Positions 24,207-34,800 of a DNA stretch of 64,000 bases are shown here, one piece after another (within the stretch, counting starts at the first letter, position 1; each line of letters opens with the position of its first letter). A program made the translations under genes and the position numbers. The stretch is from Berberis thunbergii (lineage: Eukaryota; Streptophyta; Magnoliopsida; Ranunculales; Berberidaceae). The notes beneath the pieces are model-generated. The model did not search any database. It was not told the origin of the DNA and saw only the letters and a list, made by a program, of their open reading frames with translations. The stretch covers positions 1-64,000 of the forward strand of contig QNQO01000455.1 of the NCBI GenBank assembly GCA_003290165.1, read 5' to 3'.

Positions 24207-24507
24207 CTGAAACCAACACACACAAACACCAAATCAACATTAACCACTATACAAAAACAACTCAAAATTAACAAACCCCGGATGCATAAATAACAATACT
24301 AAAACTAAAAAGTAGGAGCAAATATATATAAATGCTTCTCTCTCTATACACAACCACTAACTAAAAAGCCAAGACTAGTGCAGAGATGATGATGGAGAGA
24401 GAGACTACTCTCTTGTGAGAAGCCCATCTTCTTCTTTGTGTTTGGAGAACCTCGCTCATGTAGATTGCTTGATTGGCCTTGGAGATATCTCAAGAAGCTG
24501 TAAACCC

Positions 24508-24528
24508 CCCCCCCCCCCCCCCCCCCCG
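24508..24528. repeat. Poly-C tract
   Basis: An uninterrupted run of about 20 C residues. A similar run at about 24745-24766 lies in the right terminal repeat of the MULE. Read length errors are possible in such tracts. Confidence 0.8.
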
Positions 24529-24963
24529 CCCACTTCTTTTTTCATTTATTGTTTGTGTTAGATTTTTTGTGAGAGTAGAAAGAGTTGATGAGATGTAAGC
24601 CCCCCACTTTTTTTTTGTAAAGAGAGAGAAAGTTCTGTTAAAAACTGTGATTTTTTTTTTTCAAATCCACAAATTTGGACCGTCCATCAAATTTGACAGC
24701 CTAGATTTATGCACATGAGCTTCCTGCGCTTTGTGCGCATGAGTCCCCCCCCCCCCCCCCCCCCCCGGGTCCACTCAACCCTTATTTCATTGGGGACAAT
24801 GATGGGATAAATCCATCCCTTTGTTATATCCCATTTGATGTTTAATCCCCTGTTTAATTATCATACAATGGATGATTATGGGTTAAATATTTTTATCCCA
24901 CAAAAAATATCTACCTATATTTGGCCTACTATATATGGATGTCATTAGTTTTGCATTTCCATG

Positions 24964-27295
24964 TAGGGGTGGGCACGGGACGGGATGGGACAAGATAGAC
25001 CCATCCCTATTCCATCCCAAACGGGTTTGGGATGGGACGGGATTAACGTGCTCTATTTGTTGATCAAGTTTTTTGGTAATCTAATAGGTATAAAACTATA
25101 AATTACTGTTGGAAACATAATATGCTGGTACAATAGTACATATGCTGGAAACATAATCTGAGCATAATCAGCTGGAATATAATTAGAGCATACTCTGATT
25201 ATATAACAGAACATAATCCTTCAATATAATCTGATTATATAATTAGAACATAATCCTTCAATGTAATCAGATTATATAATCTGAGCATAATCAACTAGAA
25301 TAAAATCTGAACATAATCTGATATGTAACATATAATCATAATCTGCTAGAACATATTACAACATATTCATAATCTGTCTCTAATTCCCATATTCTATAAC
25401 CAAAGATATCGATATTTACACACTAATAAACCCAGCAAAAAGAGTTTTGATTATGACAAACAACTTCCTATAAGTTGCTCGAAACTTGTGATAAAACAAA
25501 TCACGCCTATTTCATTGAAAGACAAAAACCTAAAAAAATAAGGTATCAGTCAAACAAATTTCTTTAAACAAAGAGCTAAGAAGTTGGATCTTACCTGTAA
25601 TAAGTGACGGATTTGTGCAACAGAGAGCTAAAGAAGTTGGATCCGGTCAGACGAGGCTGAGGGAGATTAGGAGAGCTGCTTGGGAGTTGTATTGAAGAGA
25701 AGTTGGACTTGCCGAGTTGGATCTGAGCAAGAACAAGTTGGGGCGAAGATGAAGACGTCTAAAAGTTGGATCGAACAAGGTTCTGCTGCTGATGGTGTTG
25801 TTGAAGAAGCGGAAGCAAGAGAGGGAGGAGGTGTGTCATCGTCGTGTGCCGTGTGTGACTGTGCGTAGGGGTGGGCACGGGACGGGATGGGACGAGATAT
25901 ACTCATCCCTATCCCATCCCGACCTCGTCCCATCCCAAACGGGGTCGGAATGGGACGGGACGGGACGGGATCAGCGTGCTAATCATATATAATTTATTTT
26001 GGGACGACAATTGTGATGATTATGATTTGATCATAGCTAAGGTTCTAATTTAATGGATTCAAATCCAAGTTCCCACTTAAATTCGTTCACAAACACAACA
26101 AGATCAGTAAAACAAGTGACAATACTGTTTATTTAGAATGTACCATTTATAGGAATTTCAGTCGAGCTGCTTGAACAAGTATACACATTTTCTTTTGCTA
26201 AATAAAAAAAAGACACTAATTAAATCAGATTACAAACATGCTACACAATACTATAGAAGGCATAGGTGTAACAGTTGACACTTATGCCTTTTACTTCACA
26301 CATACTAAGAAAACATTAGTATTATAAGGTTACTATACGGTATATCCTAATGATTGACACTTACCAAGAACTTCGCGCAATTCCACAATTCTAAAATAAA
26401 TAATTAAATAAAAATATTAATAATTAATATTAATAAATTAGTTTGGGACGGGACGAGATTGGCGGGATTGAAAATATTCATCCCATCCCATTCTAGATCG
26501 GGACGGGACGGGATCGGGATGAAATTATTCAATCCCATTAAGACCCGGAAAAATCGTGACTGAACGGGACGGGAACGGGATGGGAACGGGATCGCGGGAT
26601 GGGATGCCCACCCCTAACTGTGCGTGTTGGAGTTGGCGACTTGGATCTAAGCGAGAACACACTGGATCGAAGAAGAAGATGTCTAAAAGTTGGATCGAAC
26701 AAGGTTCTGTTGCTGATGGTGTTGTTGATGAAGCATAAGCAGGAGGGGGTAGGAGGTGCGTCATCGTCATGTGCCGTCGTAATCTGCTGTTGTGTGGTGA
26801 TTTTTTTTTGTTCTCTTTCTCCTCTTTATCTCTTCTATTCCCTTTTGTTGTATGTTGATTTGTTCTTCTTCAGTAACCCTATACCTAAAGGAATGAATGA
26901 GAAAATAAAACAAAATACTTGCTTAAACCTTAAACTAAAGTACTTCAGAGTTCAAATAAGTGATTAGAATCAACAGATTAATCTAGAGATGTGTATGTGA
27001 GAGACAAATTGAGATGCTAAAATGTTATATACACCAGTGAATTTATATGGGCATCAAAATATTGCAATCCTAAAATAAACAAATAAATACAAATATTAAT
27101 AATAAATATTGAAAAATTAGCTTGGGATGGGATTGGCGGGATTGAAAATCTTCATCCCATCCTATCCCATTCTAGATCGGGACGGGACGAGATCGGGATG
27201 AAATTATTCAATCCCATGATGACCCGGAAAAATCGGGATGGGACGGAACGGGATCGGGACGAGAACATGATCGCAGGATGAGATGCCCACCCCTA
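24964..27295. mobile_element. Outer hAT element with GGGACGGGAT-rich ends
   Basis: Left end TAGGGGTGGGCACGGGACGG, right end GAGATGCCCACCCCTA. Flanks TTTCCATG (24956-24963) and CTTCCATG (27296-27303) match at 7 of 8. Subterminal GGGATGGGACGGGA repeats are present at both ends. A second hAT (25866-26616) is inserted inside. About 150 bp flanking the inner element is directly repeated (TCTAAAAGTTGGATCGAACA occurs near 25760 and 26680). No transposase. Confidence 0.75.
25866..26616. mobile_element. Inner hAT element with perfect 8-bp target duplication
   Basis: Termini TAGGGGTGGGCACGGGACGG and GGGATGCCCACCCCTA; flanks ACTGTGCG on both sides (25858-25865 and 26617-26624), a perfect 8-bp hAT duplication. 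Length 751 bp. It belongs to the same family as the element it sits in, is non-autonomous, and is one of the youngest insertions here. Confidence 0.88.
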
Positions 27296-27303
27296 CTTCC
27301 ATG

Positions 27304-28032
27304 TTTACGTTAGATAAAGAAAACCCCCCAACATTAGATAAATAAAATCTTCAACAAGAGATTTAAAACAAACCACCATAAGCGAACTAATCACATACTG
27401 ACCATCTCAAATCTCAAACATTATAACACTAACCTTGCAACAAATTCCCGATTCAAGTGATCCTTATTCCTTCTACCAAAAAGTGTAACATCTTCCTTGA
27501 AAACTAAAATTTATATTTAAAGTCAAGAATATCTCCAGCAACAACAGTCAAAAGTTACTCCACAATGTCACAATCATCTATTTTTTTAATAGGACGTCCA
27601 CTAGCAGCTAGACGAGCTCAAGCGATAAGCTTGAGTTCAAGCATCTATGCAATCCTTCGTTCATGAAAACTTGTAACATACTAGCTTTATCTACAATTAC
27701 TTTATGTACGGTACTAACCAAAAATTTGTTTGCCTTGTCGTTTGATTCACTAATGCTCTAGTAGGAAACACATTACCTTTCAGGGAAGGCTACATCAACA
27801 TAGAAGAGGTTGGTTTTTAGTCCAAGCTTTTGCATTTTCCTTCTCCAAGAAACACTTGGTTGCTCTAGCGGTCTGAGCGAGGTACACGTCAATCTCGTTT
27901 ATGCTAAACGCCACCGTAAAAATAATGGGAAATACTCCCAACTCAATACAATCACACACAACACAAAACATGGGTAAAAATAACGAAGTTGTGGATGCGC
28001 ATAACCCACTAAAGAGAGACCACCATCATCAC
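27304..28032. other. Intergenic DNA, no gene recognised
   Basis: No open frame or repeat with recognisable identity. A GAGCTC-type phrase (GACGAGCTCAAGCGATAAG near 27611) looks transposon-derived but was not classified. Confidence 0.3.
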
Positions 28033-28838
28033 TAAGGGTGGGCATCCCATCCCGTCTCATTTTGGGATTGATAAAATCTATTTTGATCTCGTCCATCTCG
28101 ATCTTGAGTGGGATGGGATCGAGATAGAAATTTTCAATCCCGTTCCGAACATGTATATTTAATATTTATTATTATTAATTTTAATCAAACTACTTTCTAA
28201 AATTGCCAATAGTAGCCTGATTGGATGGTTAAGGTTGTGCTGGTTTAACCCCCGCGTCTTGGGTTCTATACCCACTAGCGGCATGCTTGCCTTTCCAAAA
28301 AAATTTATTTTTAAAAAAAAAGTTTAGGATGTGTCGAAATTAAATCAAGACATCTAGAAAATTTACTTCCTTGATTTAGTACTATTTGTTTAAATAAAAA
28401 CTTCTAACTTGAAAATGAACCTATGAAAATTTATACTTTTCACATTTTAGATTAGTTATAGAATAATTATTCTTGTATAAAATAAAGACAAATGATGATT
28501 TGTTTTAGTTTTGCACTATGAGTTATATGTACTACTGGTTAGTGTATAACATAAATTCATTGGACCATAAATTTTATATGACATTTAATACTGTTACAAT
28601 GAAAGTTATATGTACATAAATTTGGTATTATTGGTGTTTGAGCAATGTGAGATGCAATTTTTTTGTTATTTTTTATTCAAAGATGATATCTATTTAGTAC
28701 ATGCTCATCGTCCCGTCCCGAATCTGTTTGGGATGAGACGAAATCAAGATTGGATCCATCCCATCCCATCCCATCCCATCCTCGTCTCAAATAAATTGGC
28801 TGGGACGAGATCCATCCCGTCACGTGCTCACACCCCTA
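28033..28838. mobile_element. hAT element just upstream of the RRM gene, with a SINE-like insertion
   Basis: Left end TAAGGGTGGGCATCCCATCC, right end inverted TAGGGGTGTGAGCACGTGAC. The interior is an inverse relative of the element at 18348-19221 (shared TTTAGGATGTGT and AATTTTAATCAAACTA-type phrases). It ends 61 bp before the ATG at 28900. The flanks do not form a recognisable 8-bp duplication, so one border may have drifted. Confidence 0.6.
28212..28322 (+). mobile_element. SINE-like insertion
   Basis: The segment starts CCTGATTGGATGGTTAAGG, contains GGGTTCTATACCC (close to an RNA polymerase III B box, GGTTCNANNCC) and ends in an A/T-rich tail before TTTAGGATGTG. The related hAT copy at 18348-19221 lacks this segment. 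It resembles tRNA-derived plant SINEs; exact ends and target duplication are unclear. Confidence 0.45.
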
Positions 28839-28899
28839 TAGCTTCCCTTACAAAAACACGGGAAAGAGTCTCAAAATCGAAGAGAGATAGAGCTCAACA

Positions 28900-31800
28900 A
28901 TGGCTGGTCCAGGCATCCACCCCTACCACCAACAATGGTCGCAACAACCACCACCGCCACCAGTCCCCCACCAAACCCCCAGCCCAGCCAACGCCCTCTC
29001 CTCCACCCCGGTCCCAATCGCGATCGAAAACCCTAATCGGCTCCCAACCGAGGAGGTGAGGACGGTGTTCATATCGGGTCTTCCTGAGGACGTGAAGGAC
29101 AGAGAGTTGCATAACTTGCTTCGATGGTTGCCTGGGTTCGAGGCGTCGCAAGTGAACTACAAAGGGGAACAGCCAATGGGATTCGCTCTGTTCTCCAATG
29201 CCCAGCTTGCTATAGCTGCTAGAGACACTCTTCAGGTAAAGATTTGATCTTTATTGGGAATTTAGTTGCTGTGGATTGATTTGTTTGTTGAGGATGAGTG
29301 ATTTCATGGTTTGGAGTAAAGTTTTGATCTTTTGTGATAATTTAGTTGTTGTGAATTGAATTGTGGTTTGGGGGTGAGTGATTTGATGTTTGGGGTTTTG
29401 CAGGATATGATTTTTGATGCGGAGCCCAAGTGTGTTTTGCACACAGAGATGGCAAAGAAGAATCTATTTGTCAAAAGAGGTAATTTTTCTGTATTTTTTG
29501 TTTACTGGGTTTTGAGTTTTTGGATTGTCTGCGTTTCTTGTGTATCGAGATTATGTTGAGAAACCATGTATTTTGTTATTGGTAAGTGATCACTTTGTTA
29601 TCAAATTAGCGTGTTTACTTCTTAGAGCATCTGAAACCGTAAAAGTGGATATATGAGAGCCCGATTTTATTTATGTATTTATTTGCTGCAACGTGTGGCT
29701 CACTTTGTATCAATTGGCAACTTTTTTGTCTGAATCCCTTCAAATTGGATCCTAATTATCCTTCAACCAACCTGAACCTTCCGTCTCAGGACTCATGATT
29801 GAGTAGCGAATACCTGCCTCGTAATCCATGACATTAGCCAATTCATATTTGCCTCGAATGCTAATCAGCTAGCATTTATGCAGACTATGTTTCATTCCCA
29901 CAACTATGAAACAACAAAACAACCATCATTAGAATTTTGACAATTAGAGTCTGGACAAAGAATATATTTCCTGTGTTCCTTAAGTTTACGAAAAAGCTAG
30001 GCGAAAACTCCTGAATCAAAATTGAAAGAAAGAGGTTGGTGACCCGTATTTCGTGATCTATCCTCTCTATCACAGATCAAACCCAATTATGTGAGAGAGA
30101 TAATACAAGAAGTCCCAATTAAAATTATCATAAGACTTTTTCTTAAAAGTTGACAATCACACAAAGAGAGGCCGAATCATAATAAGTGCAGTCTGTGTGA
30201 AGTTTGGTCAGTGTCCATTAACCACATTTTTTCCGAATGTATTCTCCTTTGAGTTGCTAATGTGGGAATGGGGACCCCCGGTTGGTGGGGAACGTTTAAG
30301 ATTGAGTTTCAACAGCTGTATGGTATCTTGCTCATAAAGTAAATGCGATTGCTAATTTATTCATTTCTGATGAGCTATACAGTTAAAACGGATAACGGAT
30401 TCATAATGGTCAAGAAGTGTTATAGGTTATAATGGGATATAACGTTATATAATGGCATATAAAAGAAAGTTTAGTTAAATATATTTTTATACACCCATAA
30501 AATATTGATATATTATAGAGACAAAAAATTAAATCATATTTATTCATAACATTAAATTAAAAATATTAATAAAAAATGTCTTCCCTTCGTATGAGAGTGA
30601 GATCGCAATAAAGAGTGTGATCGACTGTTCGTTTTCTTCCCTTATCTCATTCTCTATTAACTGGCGAGGTCTGGTTCTCTGTCGATTGACGACGGGGAGC
30701 TCTGATCCTTCGATCGAGAATGAAATGGGTAATTTTTTAATATATTAGAACAAAAAGTTAAAACAACATTATTGAAAAAAAAGTTATCTCAATAACAGTC
30801 ATATGATGACATTATATTGGAGTCGTGATACAAAAATAATCTCATAACGTAACGGTTCACCCCCGTTAAGCGTTATATCGACGTTATCACGTTGTTTTAA
30901 TTGCACAACTGATGAATTTGGAGGGGGCTGGGATGGAAGAATGGAGGAGTAGCTACACTACTAGAGCTGCTCAGCTTGATTATTCTACAAGATGGAGATG
31001 ATGAATGGCTATTAGGGGTGTTAATTGGTTACTGAAAATCGACTAAACCGGCCGAACTGAATCGAAATATAACCGAAAAAGCCCGAACCGAGAAAAATTG
31101 AAACCGAACATTAGAAAACCGAACCGAGCTAGTTTGGTTCGGTTTTGGTTTTTGTTTTTCACACATCCAAAACAACCGAACCGAGCTAGTTTGGTTCGGT
31201 TTTGGTTTTTGTTTTTCACACATCCAAAACAACCGAACCGAACCCTTCTCCTTATCTTGTTTTTAATCCCCTAACCCTCTTTCTTTTATTTTATTTGATC
31301 TCCCACCAACCTACTCTTATTTAATTTCTCACCCCATTTCAATGTACCCCACGTCCCCACCCTCTCTCTTAACTCCTTTCTCCTTTTCTTAATGCCCCAC
31401 TCAGATAAAGAGTTGAAAAAGCCTACCTTCTCTATCTTATTTAAGCCCCACCCACTTCTCCTCACTTACCCAACTTCTCTTTATTTATTAATGTCATTTT
31501 TTTCTTCTCTTTTTTAACTTTTACTCTATCCAACTACTTGCAAGTTGAGGAAAAGAGACAAAGTTTGACTCAATTTCGTTGAAGAAAACCAAACCTTTCG
31601 CGTGCTTGCTTGCAACAAAGATGAGTAATGGCGATGATGACAACTTCGACACTTCTAATTTGATAAAAAAAACCTTCTTGCAGGATGAAATTATGAGACT
31701 TGTGGAATCGTCATAGAAAGTTTCGGTCTTGTTTAGATCATCACATGGGTGTGGTGGAGATAGATTAAGATGCAAATAATGTAGTTATGGTTATAGTTTT

Positions 31801-34800
31801 TTGTATGATGTTATAGTATTATGTATATGAGAGACAAAAAAAATAATTAATCTTATGGAATTGTCAAGAGAAATAGGCAAGAAAAAATTGAAAGAATTAT
31901 CTATAAATGAATAGTCGGAGCCTTGAAACTCTCTGTGTTCATTTAGCATTTATTTTCTTTTTACTGCTTCTCCTTTCTCTGTCTTTTATTTTATTTGTAC
32001 TCTTTTTGTCTCTGGATTTTCCTCTTTTGCTAACCAAGTTTCATTTCCTTATTTTCATTCTTGTATCTTTGACTTATTCCTTTTGTGCTAGAGCCAATTC
32101 AGTTGTATGTAGCAGCAGAAAATAAATAAAAGAAAAAGAATAAAAATAAAAAAATCGAAAATAACCGAACCAATCGGTTTGGTTATTTATTTGATAAATG
32201 TGGAAAACCGAACCGAACCGAACTGATAACCGAATTATTGGTTCGGTTTAGTTTTGGTCCAACTTTGAACCGACCAAACCGATTAACACCCCAAATGGCT
32301 ATGGGAAAACAAAACCAGTTCCATTACTGCTACAACAATGTATGCTTATCTAATATTGTCACAGAGAAGCAGAGCTAACTAACTGTCCCGATAAAGGTAG
32401 ATATTTTGCTAATGCCTCCATGTGGCTCACGTGATCTTGCTGATCGAAAATTTTCTTGTCTGGTCAATCATTCACGGCCACATGCTTACATCCGATAACC
32501 TATTAAGCACGGAATGATTGTTACAAATTGTTGTGTTCTATGTGGCACTCAAGAGTAGACACTCAATCATCTTTTTCATAGATTGTACCTTTGCTAAAGC
32601 AGCTTGAAGCAATTTAATAAAGCAAAGTAGGGGAGTGTTTTCCAGTAGGGACTGAGTCTGGGTCGAGCCGAAGGGGTGGTATACCATGGCTATACTCATT
32701 GGAGAGCTATTATGAATCAAAGAGATTTGTGCCCCCTACGTCTTTTGCAGTCAACTCGGTGGATAGAGTGGACTTCTGGTAGATAAGTGGATCGCTGCCA
32801 ATCCCCTCCAAGAGGATTTTGCGGGATATTTTGGCCATTTCTAGGAGTTGGTTTTTCAGCGAGATCTCTATGAAGGGGAATTATCTAGAAATGACGAACC
32901 TGATCCAAGTTGTCAACTCACCGCTTATTTTTGGTGAGAAAGATGAGTGGATTTGGGATGACAAGGGCAAGTCTTTCATGATGAAAAACTGTTTTGAGTT
33001 TGTTCTCGCAGCCAACACAGTTGTATCTTTTATTCACGCCCCTGCTATCTTCACAGCCAACTCCCTTTGGCTGAAACAGGTCCTACTTAGAGCTGACTTC
33101 CTCTTATGGATGTTGGCGCATGGGAGAACTCTCAACATCGACAATCTGACTCGTCGTGGTCTCATCCTGGGTAACAGATGTGCTTTGTGTGAAGCACATA
33201 CGAATCGATTAAGAATTTGTTCTTCTCGTGTATCTTTTCTAAAGAAGTTTGAGCTCAAATAATTGGGAAGTCGGGTCAAGTGCTGAATGTATTGAACTTG
33301 ACCTGTTGGATTCGGAGTTGGAGTAGGAGAGTGATGTGTTTTGCAGGTTAAACAATGCAATACTGGAATCAAGCAAGCTGGAGGATAGAATTTATAGCAA
33401 TGAAGCAATCAAGTGCAAGAATCAATACTGACAAAGTTTAGAATCAAAGACAGATTGTATTGCAATTGATAAGAGGCAGTTTCGAGAGTGCCTAATCTCT
33501 CCCAGAGCATCTGCTCTTTGTACAGAAATTACAATGCAAAAAATTCAATGAATACCCTTCTCTTTACAACTCTCTTATATACATATATACTTGTGACAGC
33601 ATTTGCATTCAGATTTCCACTTGCCTAATCGGCTGTCCCAGCTTAGCAACTAACCACTTGTCTAGGGACCACTTGATTAAGAGCCCTTGCCACTAACTGC
33701 CTGCTCCCACTTGCATAACTGCCTATCACACTCTGAAACATTACAAAGTTACAGAGAATTAACCACGCCTGACAACCTAGAGCACTTAACTACAATCAGC
33801 AATTTATATCACAGCCAATCATCCCTTAGAACAACATTCAGCAAATGTCATCCAGTAGTTGTATCCTGCCTCATTCTACGTCTCTGATAGGTTTGATATA
33901 CTGGGGTTTATCAGAGAGTTTTCTATGGGAAATGGGTTTTGGGACAGACTTTTGGTGGCAGTCATTGTGATGATTTGGCGAGACTGAAAAGCGAGAATCT
34001 TTAAAGGAGAATGGAAATTCAGATTCAATTAGTCACAAGTATTAAAGGGACACTTTGGTCTTGGGCTTTAACTTGGGAATTCATAAAGGACACCCTTTTT
34101 CAGATTGTAAGTTCAATTGCGGTAGCCTTATTGGGGGTTAGTCCTTGTATCTTTTCTTTCCCTTGCGGATTTCTCACTTGCTTTCATATTTATTCAAAGA
34201 GGTATTTTGCTGATAAAAAGGGTCGGGCAATGGAAAAAAAGAAGCTTCTACTCTACCGGGAATTAACTTTGGCCTATTCTCTGCAACTCTTTGGGGGTGC
34301 TTTTTGGAGAGGGAGAGAAACTAGAGGGTCTTTCCAAACAAACAACAATTGATGTAGGCCATTCTGAATGATATTAAGTGATAGTTTGATTATGGGGGGA
34401 CAAATTATAGAATTGTAAACTATGTTTCTTATAGTGATTGTATATATCTTGGATCATTTTCTGCCAGCTCCTCACTTGTTAGTTTTAATATATACCTTTA
34501 ACAGGCCAGGCCAATCCGAATTCCTTCATGAAAGCAGTTTACACATCTTTGCAACACATGATCAACTGATTCCTCTTTTTGATTGCATAAGACACAATGG
34601 TTTGGGATTTGAGTATTTAACCCTGAGATGGTTTATGACAATTGATTTCAAAATAATTAGAAGATGATGGGGATACTTGGAGAGTCAACTTTTACAGAAT
34701 GCAAAGATGAGAGATACTTAGATGACCGATTCTCATAGAATTACTGAATTAGGAGATAAAATTTATGGTTTTCACAATGCCAGATGGTTACAATTGATAT

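Larger units (their letters stand above)
23150..24772. mobile_element. Mutator-like element (Pack-MULE) carrying histone H2A and proline-rich gene fragments
   Basis: Long terminal inverted repeats of about 130-150 bp: both begin GGACCCGGGGGGG, pass through a G-tract and CTCATGCGCACA, then AAGCTCATGTGCA, CTGTCAAAT(C/T)TGATGGACG and a TTTGAAAAAAAA run. The 9-bp flanks GCTCAACCC (23141-23149) and ACTCAACCC (24773-24781) match at 8 of 9, the duplication size of Mutator-like transposons. No transposase. Inside are a minus-strand H2A fragment, a minus-strand extensin-like proline-rich fragment and a nested 233-bp element. Capturing host exons is the Pack-MULE signature. Confidence 0.75.

Noticed and set aside
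28610..29059. 149-residue plus-strand open frame over the RRM gene start
   Set aside because: It is out of frame with the conserved RRM protein and begins inside a hAT element.
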